Of a stretch of DNA of 64,000 bases, positions 1 through 12,231 are shown piece after piece. Below the pieces are notes generated by a model, which worked only from the letters and a program-made list of their open reading frames with translations, had not been told where the DNA came from and searched no databases. The stretch lies in the NCBI GenBank assembly GCA_946800325.1, contig OX326956.1, forward strand, positions 13,619,167-13,683,166, read 5' to 3'. Position numbers and translations under genes: made by a program. Source of the DNA: Luzula sylvatica. Taxonomy: Eukaryota > Streptophyta > Magnoliopsida > Poales > Juncaceae. The first letter of the stretch is position 1. Each line of letters opens with the position of its first letter.

Positions 1-1217
1 GAACAGCTAATGACAACGGTAACATTTTGATTTTTAAACGAAATAAACTCGGTCCTCGCTTTAATGACATCATAGAGCATGTCGTTCTTAAATGGTGCAT
101 GTTTTAATACTAATAGTGCAGGGGTTTTGTTGCAATTTAGGCACAATGCAGCAGGTGCTATCTGCAAATTTCACATGAAAATCACCTTCATGGTCTGACC
201 ATAAAAGAAATGAATTCTTACATCGCTAACAAAGAGAGTTCTTGACTCGGAGTGCTTTTTGAAATTTTTTGCTGTCGTGCTAATTTCTTCTAAGTCCCTT
301 TGCCCTGCACACAAAAAAAATAAAAAAACTTGAGACTAATTGTTCATAACAATTCAGGGTTTTCTTGATAAATTTACAAAACAACGCAAGGCATATTTAT
401 TTATACAAGAAATTCAGGATTTTCTTGAAGAATATTCAAAACCATTTACAAAATTAAATGAAAATCGAAATTCAATCTCACAGCCAAACATAGAAATGGA
501 CAAGAATGGCTCTGGCAAGAAAACTAAGTGCAAATAGAAAATCAAAGAAAGGATTTGGGGGTAAAAGATCATTAATAAAGAAAACCAAAAAATTACAAAA
601 ATGGAGAAGAAACACTTACATTCTCGTGTCTTTCCATTATCCAATCTCACCGCAAACATGTAAATCGTTATTCATAACGAGATCCGAGACCACCAGGTAA
701 GAGGACAAAATTCTTCATGAGTGCTGAGTGTTCATTTATAAGGTTTTCTTGCGATTTGATTGACCGATTTTTTAGAACTTTTCATCTCTAGAGTTTCTCG
801 ATTTTTTTGTGGAGGAAAACAGAGAAGAAGCAAGAGAAGACAGAAGCGAAGAGAGAAGAGAGAAGAGAATGAAAGAACAGTACAGAGTACATATAGAGGA
901 CTTTTATTGATGAGTTTAGAGGTGGAGGTGAAATATTTTACTTATTCCATGAACACGGTGTACCTATTAAAACATGCACCATATAAGAACGACCTGCTCT
1001 ATGATGTCATTAAAGGGTGACCGAGTTTATTTCGTTTAAAAATCAAAATGTTACCGTTGTCATTAGGTGTTGTTAACGTTAGGATTAAGATGTGATTGAA
1101 TTTTGTTACCGTTTGAAACTAGATTAGATATTGTATTTGAAATTTGAAATTAGATTATGTTAGATGATATTAGCTTAATTAGAAATATTATTTTTGCCAT
1201 TCTCCTTTAATTAAATA
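1..1217. mobile_element. Foldback element copy 0, internally deleted
   Basis: Bases 1-109 match the outer part of the left arm of the foldback element at 20572-24577 (from 20865). At about 110 the sequence jumps directly to right-arm sequence (equivalent to about 23333 onward) and follows it to 1217. The centre, including the GC-rich core, is therefore deleted. The outermost left end lies upstream of the window. The right arm is broken at 1217 by a Helitron and resumes at 7206, running to about 7440, where it matches the reverse complement of 20500-20715. The arm includes a polypurine stretch (about 820-880) and the exons of a conserved micro-ORF on the minus strand. No transposase is seen. 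Confidence 0.75.
222..659 (-). CDS. Spliced micro-ORF in foldback arm (copy 0, truncated)
   Basis: On the minus strand an ATG at 659 opens a 40-nt coding exon (620-659) ending at a GTAAGTG donor. An acceptor (TGCAG) precedes an 83-nt exon (222-304) ending in GAT before a GTAAGA donor. Joined, these read 41 codons without a stop, beginning MFAVRLDNGKT. The 83-nt exon is identical to exon 2 of the copy at 21278-22030. Exon 1 differs by G to R and by one base at the splice junction (R to W). The third exon is missing because of the internal deletion. I do not recognise the protein. It could equally be a non-coding spliced leader. Confidence 0.35.
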
Positions 1218-1828
1218 CTAGTAAAATACCCGCTCTTCGCTGCGGTTTGGTTCAATTTTTTTTAGTTAATGATGAAATATTACTATAGTCGAATGAACAT
1301 AATCTTTTTAATAAAAAAAACAATCACGGTACTAAAATGTTTATCATCATTTGCTATCATAATACAATCATATATCGTACATACCACACAACATGAATTA
1401 TAATGTACATATTATTTTAATATATCAAAAGGTCACATACAAATTGATTATTTTAATCGATCATTTTAGTCAAAAGATCTCACACAAATTTAATGAGTTA
1501 TGGTATTAAAAATTATCAAAAAAAATTTTTATAGCTAATAATGAAATGTTTTCATAAAAATAAACAAATTAATACTAAAACGACGTGTTTCTAAAAAATA
1601 CTAAAATGGCATGTTTCTAAAATATTTTATGTTCATGTGTTATCACAACACGATATTTGTTGAAGGAGACTTTGGCTATCACAAAAAATAAATTGATTCC
1701 TCCACTCTAATTGTAAAAAAAATTCACAAGTCAACTTATTTAGGACGTTGTAGGCAATATTTAGAACCTATTAATAATTTACTTATAAGTCATGATCAGC
1801 ATTTGAAAAGAATAATATACAAAAAAAA

Positions 1829-3150
1829 TCATATAATTACCAACCCCCCTTATTTTGGACTCATCTTTATGCAATTTACTCATGTCACATCATCACAACT
1901 CATGTCACATCATCACAATTATTTCAACCATTAGATTTTGATATGTGGTAATATATGAACCATAGATTAATTTTTGATTTTGTGTGATTATGTTTTATTT
2001 GTAGATATTTATGTCCCTTATTTTACACATACTTTCAAAAAAATTTAGAATGCCACATCACCTTACACTGATGACGTGTCAAAATATTATTTGTTAGGTT
2101 CATGTTGAACCAATTGTATTTGATTTTGAATTTTTTCACAATATGTTACATGATCAATTGTGAATACAGATAGAATGTGAAGAGTTTAAATATCTAACAT
2201 TAAAAAATTAATATATAATATCATAAATACATCAAATATTGTTATTATTTTCATTATATAAAATAAAAAAATTAAGAAATATATTCGCTTGAATTTTATC
2301 TTTATTTTGAGATCCATATTATCATATATTTAATATTTTTCTCTAACTTAAAATTACGAAAATAATTATGTAAAAAAAATATAAAAAATAATTATAATTA
2401 CATTAATGACTTGTAAGCCTAATAATTATTATTTTTAAAACTATAATTGATAAAAATTGCACATACTATTAAGTATGCTATGATTATATATTCAATACTT
2501 TTCTCTAACATAAAATTATAAAAACAATTATGTAAAAAAAATATAAAAAATATAATTACATTAATGACTTATAATCCTAATTATTATTATTTTCAGACAT
2601 GTAATTGAAAAAAATTGCACATCCTAATTATTATTATTATTTTCAAAACAATTATGTTATATTTGCGTTTTTACTTAAAACATTTTCATGTTAATCTCTA
2701 AAAGAAATAATGAAATATATTTATTTACTAAACACAAATAATTTCTTTAACTTATATAATATTTTTCAATAATAAGCATGAAACATAAAAATTATCAGAC
2801 ACAAATAATTTTTTTTTACTTTTACAATGTTACTATTATTAATTTTAGATATGAAAATTTAGTGTATCATATGGTTTTGATTTTTGTTTATGTCCACGCA
2901 TGTTGTTTTATTATTTTATAGTGACGGTTATTCTTTTTTGTATATGTTGTATTAAAATACTAAATAAATATTTGCAATGTGTCATATTCAAAAATAATAT
3001 AATAATTTTGTCATAATCAAACTTTGTTAATCAATATGATATTTATTTTTATAAAGTATTATATTTGATTCCGATAAATCATAACTATATATTATGTGTA
3101 TGGTAAATCAAACGAAACAAAACCGCCGCGAAGCGCGGGTAATCTCCTAG
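1829..3150 (+). mobile_element. Non-autonomous Helitron nested in larger Helitron
   Basis: The element starts TCATATAATTACC after an A. It ends with a GC hairpin (CCGCGAAGCGCGG, about 3124-3136) and CTCCTAG before a T. The first ~280 bases align with the 5' part of the minus-strand Helitron at 10598-12231, sharing CCTTATTTT, the 'CCATTAGATTTTG' tract and a later 'GACGTG' stretch, so the two belong to one family. It has no coding capacity. A 20-bp tandem duplication (ACTCATGTCACATCATCACA) lies near 1877-1916. Confidence 0.75.
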
Positions 3151-4803
3151 TCATGATTAAAGTAGACTCACAAAAATGGATTATTACTCAATACATTTAA
3201 AAAGATCTAGAAATCTGAGCAAGTTATTTAAAAGATATAAATGAAAACTATTGAGTACATTAAGCATCAAACTGGTACAAAAGTTTTTTTTTTACCTGTA
3301 TAGGCCAAGAGTTTATAAGATATTGCAGATTTTGCCCGATAATTCAATATTCAATATAGGTTAATACGCCAGCGTCGCTGTGAGTTTAGGCATGTTTTAA
3401 GAGGATGGAGAAGAATTTTAAAACTAACAACCCCTATATATTACAGGAAAGTGAAAAAAAATCTTTCTAAAAGCAAAATATTATAATAAACTTAAATAGT
3501 TTATACAAACCTAGTTAAGTGAAATAGCAAAAAACCTATTAGGAACATTTTGAAAAGAACACGTCCGAAAATATTTGCACAAAAAAAAGACATCAGGCAC
3601 AAAATTAAAAGAACTCTTCTACTAAGAAGAACAACTGTTTTAATAGGACTTGCGGTGATGTGAAAATTTTGACTATTCTGAAAAGACGTGTACATTTACA
3701 TTATAGTCCTCCATCTCTTTTCATTCTCGTTTCTTCATAACTTTCATTTCACAAATAAGGTAAATTAGTAAATTACCTCGAGCTCCAAAATACTGTAATT
3801 ATTGCGTTCCTCGTAAGTCACCTGTAACAAAATAAGATTATATTAGATTTTAAATTTCATACATATGCTCCCAAAACTACAAATATCGAAATCGCCCTTG
3901 TACCAGTATATGACAGGGCATAAAGTCTATCAAATTTGCCTTCTTACTCTTCTCTTTCTCCCCTCCTCAATCTAAGGAAGCAAAAAAAAAAAAAAAAAAT
4001 GATGGGGCGTAATCGTGTAATTTAGCAAATTACGAAATCAATAAATTACAGAACTATTTATGGTCTACAAGCAGTGACGCAAGAAATATCAAAATTATAT
4101 ATGCTCGTACATTTTGTAAATTTAGCATAAAAACCCATTTATTATTAAAATTGCAAAAAAATAAAATATTCTAACGAATCAGTCAATAATTATCACAAAA
4201 TTTGGAATTGTATGTATTTACAAATTCGTTAAATGATAAGAGGGATATTAGGATACTTACATTAAGGCCCTCCAGGAGATAGACCTAGTTTACAATCATC
4301 TACATGAATCAACCTTCAATCCATATGAATTGGCTATAACTGATTTAAAGATTTATAAAATCAAATAAAAAACAATAAAATGCATAAATATAAAAATGGA
4401 GAAAGGTAGACCTTAATAGCACCCTGAACATCATTTTCGTACGCATAGGAAATAGAAATAAAAGCAGTTCCTGTGTCCTACACAATAAAGTTACTCATAT
4501 AGCATAAAAGTATGTATTCTCAATGAAATAAGTATAATTGAGCAAAAAAATTATACCTCCTGAGAGCATTTCATCAGGTTTTAATAGGCCGAACACCTCG
4601 AATTCTTTCGCCAACTGTTATTCTCTCCGTCGCATAATATATAAAGCATGGATCTCTCGAACAACTCTGCTCTTTTTCGAATTATACACCCTCCAATGCT
4701 CTGATCCATTATAATTGCAATACAAAATTTATGACAAAATCCAATAGTTATCGCAAAATAATGGTAACTATTAAAAAACCAAATCATACAAAATTGGTAT
4801 CAT
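3151..4803. other. Helitron interior without recognised gene
   Basis: This AT-rich interior of the 1218-7205 Helitron holds only short ORFs. There are A-runs at 3285-3292 and 3981-3999. Scattered splice-like signals on the minus strand could mark captured, decayed exons, but I recognise no protein family. Confidence 0.4.
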
Positions 4804-6231
4804 GTGATAAGACATTAATTATACACATTTTATGTCCTATACATAAGTGATATTGCACCATAATATGTATTAATTGTCTCATTTATATATAATAATCACA
4901 ATTTGAATGTTGATACTACTAATTAAATAAATATGTGATTTTAGGTGCAATTTGGATCAAGAATAACATGAAGAATAAAAGAAAATGAAGAGATGACCAA
5001 GATTCGGATTGCTGACCACTGCTTTGTATTTCGGCCATAACTTTAGTTGTGGGCCTTAGATTAATTCATGCAGTAGCTTGTTGGAAAGAAGACACAAAGG
5101 CCCAACTTTCAATTGTTTTCACCAGAGTCCAATTCGGACCAGACGAAGGGTCAAATCGAGCATCTTCCAGGGTCTTCTATCATGCAATGGGCATGCCTCT
5201 CACACCTTAGGCATGTGTACTTCACAAGGACTTCACACACTCCTCATGACCACTTTTTGGGCTATATAACCAGGTGCAAGGGCACCTTCTCTCTAGTTCC
5301 CCTTTTTACCTAGCAATTCTCCATCATTTTTAGTTTAGAATTTTAGTTATCATGTTTCTAGCGTAAGCCTCTTTAAGGCATAGTTAGTGTTTGTGTTGTT
5401 GTGTTGTAGCTTTTGAGACTTTTAATAATGAATTATATTTGATTGTTGTTATTCTTTTCGTATTTTGAACTTATTATTTTCATGCTCAGTGATTCTTGTA
5501 AGTTTAATTATGCCAATTTCTATGCTCAATAGCAATTTACAAGGGCCACAAATCTTAAATGGTTGCTTTGCTGAATAGCTTCCATTAAGGGTTTGAATAA
5601 TTTCTAGTGCAAATTTCTTTTTAACGGACTCAATAATCTCTGAACAAGCTCATTGTTTGGTAGGTTGTGATTTGTCTAAGTAGCCATTGATTTCTTTATT
5701 TTTGGTTATGATATTCAAATAGGTTAGTGTTTTGATTTACGAGCTGATCTAAGTTGAAACACTTTCTTTTCGTTTTAGTTATTTATCGGTTAGATCTCAT
5801 CTAAGTGCACTTTGATCTTAATATCATTTTATTATTGAAGTCAAGGATAGAGTTACACGCAAAACAGTACACGAAACTATGCCTCATCTCTCACTGAATC
5901 CAAACCTCGTTTTTACGTTACGTTTTCTTGTTTTGTTAAAATCAACCAACCAACAAACACCCCCCCAATTGTGTGTCTCTTTCTAGTTTTTGTGTTTGGT
6001 TTCGTTTATGTTCTTTTCGTTTCTTTCTTTTAGTTTTGAGTTATTTTAGTTGGAGTCTTTTCTTTTCTTTCTTTATTTTCTTTTCTTTCTTTTGTGTTTA
6101 TTTTAATCTAGTCTAATCTACGCAGCTCTCTGTGGTTCGATCCATACTTTCACTTTCTACATTTTTTAAGTTTAGGGTTATAAATTTCTTTTGGTAAACC
6201 TTTTAACGACCTTAAAATAATTGGTTATCAC
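4804..6231 (+). repeat. LTR-like retrotransposon fragment or solo LTR
   Basis: The tract begins TGTGATAAGAC and has LTR-like order: a promoter-like GGCTATATAACC at about 5260, a C/T-rich presumptive transcript start, an AATAATGAATTA polyadenylation-like signal near 5425, then a T-rich stretch and 'CTCTGTGGTTCGATCC' near 6127. The last phrase resembles U5 sequence of plant Ty3/gypsy LTRs. The flanks both resemble AATTGGT(T)ATCA. No gag or pol is present. Exact borders and family are uncertain. Confidence 0.4.
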
Positions 6232-7204
6232 CATGCCAGTACCAGACAGGATTTTTTTAGTTTTCAACAAAAACATAATGGGTTCAACCCTAAATCTGAA
6301 ATTGACAAACTAATACATAAGAAATGGTTACAAATACCTACAAAATGACTTGGTATCTGAGATTTTATACAAAGTGTGAAGATTGTTCTTCAAGGAATTT
6401 CATCGAACATCTTATCGTCTTATTGTTTTGGCTTGAAATAAGTGATGCCCTAAATCTGAAATTGAAAAAAGTATATATAAGAATTGGTTAAAAAAGACCG
6501 TGTTTTGTTGCGAATTTTCCTTCTTACCTAATGATGAAATCTGAAGATTTTCCATCCCATTCTTCGCACACAAAACTCGTAGTGCTCAGTAGCAATGAAA
6601 AGGAAGTGCTGAGCATCACTCTGAATAAAAATAAGAAAATATGAAGTTTAACATACACATCCAAAATATAAGAAAATCGTGCAAAAAATAATAAGAAATA
6701 AAAAATTAAATGAGAACAAAATAGCTAGTTGGGTAATTTCATCGAACACCTTATCTTCGCGAGGTTTTAGCTTGAAATGAAAATTGTAAGCGAATTGTAA
6801 GCGAGTAGATTGATTTGGGTTGTTATTGAAGGTTAGGCTCGTAACCATGGATTTAGATAGCCGCCATGTTCTCCTCTCAGCCACGTTGTCCTCTCAGCCA
6901 TGTTCTCTCTTTCTGTAACTCGTCGTGGTTCTTCTCACTTCCGACGGAATCCGAACTGTACGAGGCTTGGGTCGAGTTGGCATGAGTGAGTTTGGTCACG
7001 AGGTTTTAAATCGTTTGGTGAAAGAATGAAGAGGCAAGTTTTGGCCAAGGATTTACTTCGTTTGGGAAAGAAGAGTTTTAGTGAAGAGGTGTTTCGTGAA
7101 GGTATTGTTTTATGATGTCCTCATTAAATTCAATATAATTGGTGTGCAATGATGACGTGGCACTATATAATTGCATAATTATGTTTGTAAATTGTATTAG
7201 TAGG
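6232..7204. other. 5' part of the large Helitron, no recognised gene
   Basis: Two diverged copies of a short module (CATCGAACA.CTTATC and the following bases) occur near 6400 and 6740. A more GC-balanced segment at 6845-7050 has an open minus-strand frame that looks like captured genic DNA, but I cannot assign it. Confidence 0.3.
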
Positions 7205-7205
7205 A

Positions 7206-7440
7206 TTAATTAGCTTAATTATATTATGTTAGATATTAGATAATGGTAGATATTACTCCCCGTTTAAATATTAGCTTAATTATGGTAAAACAGATTCTTG
7301 TCATTCTCCCTTTAATTTTGAGCAAAAAAAAAATAGAAAAATTCCCTTTAATTAATAATAATTTCATGTACAGAAATAAGACTGTATTTTTTATTATTAT
7401 TAATTTTGTTAAGCATCATAGATTTTACTTCAGCATTATT
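7206..7440. mobile_element. Outer right arm of foldback copy 0
   Basis: This continuation of the arm interrupted at 1217 matches 24460-24577. Beyond the TTTCAT..CAG point it also matches the reverse complement of 20510-20571. That implies the true end of the foldback family lies farther out than the symmetric part of copies A and B. Confidence 0.65.
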
Positions 7441-8802
7441 CTTGTTTGGCAAGGGGGATTAGTAGATTGGAATCGAATTATAAGGTGGAGGAGAAAAAAG
7501 TTCTGGAATTAGTACTTTCACAGTTTGTTTGGTTGTCTAAAATTATAAGATGCCGTCAAATATAATTTTTTGTTTGGTTGTTTGGAAAAAAATTGAAATT
7601 GTAACTAGAATTAGTTATGAATATTTATCATTATAATTATTATGTATTATGTTTAATTAGCTTCATGTTTTATCAATAAATTATATGTTATATGAAATTC
7701 TCAAAATAATAACATGTTTGTACTGAAATAATCAAATTCATAAATCATATTCATAATCAAATATATTCATAATTCATAAATACACATATCTTACTTTTAG
7801 CCAAATCCATACAACATTAGAAATTAAAAAGCAAATATCTTTAACCAAATTTCTAAAGAAATGTCATAACAAAATGGTAATTCTTGTTTAAACCTTATTT
7901 TGAAATTTGATCTTATTATGCCACATTTTCCTGAAATATTTTGCAAAAAAACTCTCCACATCTCTTGGCAAATTTGAACAACTCCCATGTTTAAACATCA
8001 CACCTAGCACATGTCCAAAATGCAAAAAAAAAAAAAAAACTTGCTGAAATAAAAAGGCAGCACAATTTTCTCAAACAAGGATTTGAGCAATGCTTGAGTA
8101 AATTTCTGAAATTGAAAAAGTTGCTTCATTGCACAAAAGACGAAAAATTAGTTGAAAAATTGAGATGGAAAAATTGCACAATGTTTTTAATTAACCCGAA
8201 AATTTGCCATTAGACATCAATTATATAATTATATTTCAGTGTTGCTTCATCCATTGCACATAAACCTAAAAATTTGCCGTTAGACATCAATTTTATGAGG
8301 GAATTAGTGCTTACTTGATGGTTCAAAACAAATCATGCCAAATTACAAGACAGTTCAAATTGGTATACTCTGCTAGTACTGATAGTCTGATACCCAAATA
8401 AGAAATCAAATAAAGAGCATATTTGAGAAATGAACACACCTTCATTGAGTTCAAATAAACAACATAGTTAAAATCGGTAAAATAATTTGGTTAAGAAACA
8501 AAATTAATTAAAATTTGGAGTTTCATGTATCAAACTTACTTGGTATGTTGGTTTCTTCTTCTTCTTTACCTTCTTTCTCATTTATGAACAACGAAAATCG
8601 TGAAGAACTAAAAGAGGCAGAAAAATATGCGATGAAGGATGTTTTTAGAAAGATAAAAAAGAATAGATTTGTTAAAGATAATCAAAGGAACGATTGAACC
8701 TGTGAATCATCGGATCTAGGTCAAAATTGTTATAGGAAGAGCAAACCTTAGTTGAATCGATAGTATCAATAGAGAGAAGGGATGGGGTGTGAATAAATGT
8801 GG

Positions 8803-8857
<55 letters not shown>

Positions 8858-9045
8858 AGATTAGCGCCTCTTAATTTTTCCATCGTTTTGGCGCTCTGGG
8901 TTTTTTTGGAGTAAAAAATTACGCATATGTAGGCAAGAGCAAGATTCGGCAAAAGTAAATTCTAACTTTCTAACACCAACCAAACACAGAATTTTGGTTT
9001 GCTCCACTATAAAGTCTAATTCCTATCCAAGATTCTTTTATAATT
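7441..9045. mobile_element. Candidate non-autonomous DNA element
   Basis: The left end (about 7450-7600: AAGGTGGAGGAG and CAGTTTGTTTGGTTG) is matched in reverse complement by the right end (about 8975-9045: GTGTTTGGTTGG and TTTATAGTGGAGC). The left end is also repeated, inverted, at 13560-13680. The interior has a partial duplication of a ~60-bp module (8115-8290), a plus-strand 60-codon ORF rich in charged residues (8515-8697), and a GA-rich leader-like tract, suggesting captured gene sequence. No target duplication was identified. Confidence 0.35.
8815..8853. repeat. (GA)n microsatellite
   Basis: An uninterrupted GA dinucleotide run of about 19 units. The minus strand reads as an (SL)n ORF, which is only the repeat translated. 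Confidence 0.95.
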
Positions 9046-10059
9046 AATCCACTAATTATTTCTATCAATTAACGATTAATTCATATTTACTAATTTTAGA
9101 ATATTCATAATTAATTTTTAATTGGTAGAGATCTTGTTTACTTATTAAAAATTTAGTAATTATGAATTAATTGTTAATTAATTTTACTTATTGTGGTGTT
9201 AATCATGAATTGGTAACTCATTATGAATTGTTAAGAAAATAGAGAGGCAAAATATAATTTGTCACGTTAATATTGAATAATTATTATTTTATGGTATGAC
9301 AAGTATATCAAAAGTAGTTATAGAGCCAATTAAAAAAAAGAATATTATACTCCCCCCAACTTCCCCCACATTTTCATTATCTCCCAATTAATTTATTATT
9401 AGCAAAATTAATTAATAATGAAAATAGTTCATATTGAAAATAGTCTTTTTCCTTTTCTTGTTGTTTGATATTTTTCTTTATAATTTTTTTCGTGAATATT
9501 ATACTCCCCCCAACATCTCGAATGCACTTAAATTTATGACGACATTGAAACACCACTTTGTTGTGTTACCATAGTCTATTTTTTTCTGGTTAATGTTCTT
9601 ACAACTTTATCAGGTGGTTATTTTCATATAATTTTACTCATTCTGTAAATTTATTAGTATGGTTTCTAAAATGCTAGTTATATTTTTTAGTTTATTAATT
9701 GTCTCAATTATTTTGTTAGATGGTCAAATGCCTCATTTATCTTTCTTTTTTTTATATATATTTTTACAACATCGATTCGACGTAGAAAAAAAGAATACAT
9801 GGGAATAGACATTTTAGTATGTCAAACTGATCATATCATATGGTGTTAAAAAGTAGTATATTGAAATAATAAAATGGTGTTAAAAATACCATATTAAGCC
9901 AGCTAAACAAATTATATAGTACACTTTCCTATAAACATTGGTGTTAAAATATTATATTAAATAACAAAATAGGGATAATATATTGAAATTGTTAAATTTT
10001 TTTTGTGGACTCGCAATGACAAATGTTTAGTTACGTCATATTTTTCATAATTTATTTTG
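9046..10059. other. AT-rich intergenic DNA
   Basis: I see no gene. A short phrase, 'ATTATACTCCCCCCAAC', is repeated near 9344 and 9499, and TTAATT-rich stretches are present. Confidence 0.5.
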
Positions 10060-10597
10060 GTTGCATCATTTGGAGTATAAAAGTGGAGGTCCCTTCATTC
10101 AATTTTAGTATCCAATGAAATAAAAATATTTGATATGGAATTTCATTCATTCATTGCTTGTTCCTTCGTACGTTATTATACAACAAAATTATGCACGTAA
10201 TCAATTAATATTGGATGAACGTGAATAGTGTGTATTTCACACATCTGGTATGAATTTTTTTTTAACTACAAATACAAGTGTTTATCATTACTTCAATTTG
10301 CATTAGAAAGGTTTATAATGAAAAATAGTACTAATGTTTGTTTAATTGTTATACAATGAGAAATCAAAGAATATCAAAAGGTAAAATTTATACTAGTTTG
10401 TTGATTAACTGTGAAAAAATCAATCACACGTGATCGCAATAATGCATTTGTTGTGTTGAAATTTTTGATGGAAAAATAGTTGCGTCGAAAAAATTGTGGC
10501 TCGAGAAATGTTAAATTTATCAAAGTTGGTAGATTGAATAATTGCATGAATTGAATAACGCATTCGTTGTGTAGAACTAATTCGAATTTTAATCATA
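10060..10597 (+). repeat. Dispersed repeat family R, copy 1
   Basis: This shares an ordered set of blocks with 16855-17700, 60886-61320 and, inverted, 50030-50340: a TATTGGATGAACGTGAATAG block, a 'CACACATC' block, a block with AATCAAAGAATATCAAAAG, and a CTCGAGAAATGTTAAATTT block. A TATAAAAGTGGAGG box at about 10075 precedes it, which would fit an LTR promoter. There is no coding sequence. Confidence 0.55.
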
Positions 10598-12231
10598 CTA
10601 GGAGAATACTCGCGCTACGCGGCGAGAATATTAATTATGTTTTTCATTGTAATACAAATTACATATAAATATGATAATAATAATAATATCATTTCATAAT
10701 ATAATTATTTGAACTAATTTGTCCATGATTATGTATATGTTTAACAATTATTTTACATCATGAAGACAAAAAATTTCATTTTCTTAATCAGATAATAGCA
10801 CTTGTATTAATGTCATTTTATAATAATAATATATGAGTTATAACATGATTTTACAAAAAAACATAAGAACAAATATTATATCATTGTTATTCACAATATT
10901 ACATACAATATCAAATATAAAAATAATGAATCATACAACATAGATAATAACATATTATTAATTTTATATTACTAATAATTTGTTATTGATTCAAAATACA
11001 ATGAAAATTATAAATAATGCCAAACTTAATATTGCAATTGATTTAATAAATAATATAAAAAATTAATTTAGCATAAACATAAATATAAATTATTTTAAAG
11101 CATATATATATATTTTTAATTTTATAGTTTTAAAAATAACATTTTTATTTGATAAGTGTTTATAAATTTAAGAAATTATTTCGATGGATAAACTTTTTTT
11201 TTTATTTCTATTATTTTTCGAAAAAATTAATATTAAATTTGTTTGATCGAAAACACAAATATAATCAACTTTGTATTATATGGTATTAGTATAGTTATAA
11301 TTTTTTAAAAATAAATATTAACATTTACAATTTCTATTATGTAACTAAAATAATTAAAATTTTATTTTGTAAAAATGCACTTTTTGTATTGTATTTTACA
11401 TAATATGTTTACAAATTCAAATTATGGAAAATGGTATGTACGAAATATGATAATATGAATGTCAAAATAAAGAAAAAGTTAAAACGAATATATTTCATGA
11501 ATTTTTAAAATTAAAATTCTAAAACTAATACTACTATGTGTTGTATGTGTATAATATTACATATTAAGTTATTAGTATTTCATATATAAACTTTTCATCT
11601 TCCATTTTCTATTATATAAGTAAAATAATTAAAATTTTATTTTCTAAAAATGGACTTTTTGCATTGTATTTTTTACATAATATGTTTACAAATTCAAATT
11701 ATCGAAAATGGTATGTACGAACTACGCTAATATGGATGTCAAAATAAAGAGAAAATTAAAACGAATATATTTGATGAATTTTTAAAATTAAAATTCTAAA
11801 ATTAATACTACTATTGTTGTATGTTTATAATATTACATATTAAGTTATTAGTATTTCATATATAAACTTTTCATCTTCCATTGTATTAACATTTGATCGT
11901 GTAATTTTGTGTGAAATGATAACAATTGAATAGACTTAGTCTAGTGCGAACCTAACCAATAATATTAGTCCACGTCATTAATGTATGGTGATGTGGCTTT
12001 CCAAGGATGCTTAAAACATGGTGTAAAATAATGACACATAAATGACTACACAAAATATGATCTTCAAAAAATCTAAAAAATAAATCAATGGTTTAGATCA
12101 AAACACATCACTAAAAAGTCTATAGGATGAATCAATATCACAAAATCTAATGGTCAATAACCATGATGATGTGGCTTCATGAGGAGGCTCAAAGATAGGT
12201 GAAAAATAAGGAGGTGGGTAAATTGTTCTGA
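10598..12231 (-). mobile_element. Non-autonomous Helitron
   Basis: On the minus strand it begins TCAGAACAATTTACCC after an A and ends with a CTCGCCGCGTAGCGCGAG hairpin and CTCCTAG before a T. Its 5' ~280 bases align with the Helitron at 1829-3150. Internally, a ~250-bp module with AAAATGGTATGTACGAA is duplicated (about 11310-11590 and 11610-11880). It is very AT-rich and has no coding capacity. Confidence 0.75.

Larger units (their letters stand above)
1218..7205 (-). mobile_element. Large non-autonomous Helitron
   Basis: Read on the minus strand, the element starts with TC (7205-7204) and ends with a GC-rich hairpin (CCGC/GCGG arms near 1229-1246) followed by CTAG (1218-1221). The host bases are A before and T after, the Helitron rule. 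The two flanks rejoin as foldback-arm sequence: AAATA at 1217 continues with TTAA at 7206, exactly as in the uninterrupted arm near 24460. A TGCCACGTCA motif lies about 50 bases inside the 5' end, as in many plant Helitrons. No Rep/helicase ORF is visible. The interior carries a nested Helitron and an LTR-like tract. Confidence 0.6.

Noticed and set aside
4804..6231. Complete LTR retrotransposon
   Set aside because: No second LTR, primer binding site, gag or pol was found; kept only as an LTR-like fragment.
8716..8952. Serine/leucine-rich ORF
   Set aside because: Produced by the (GA)n microsatellite.
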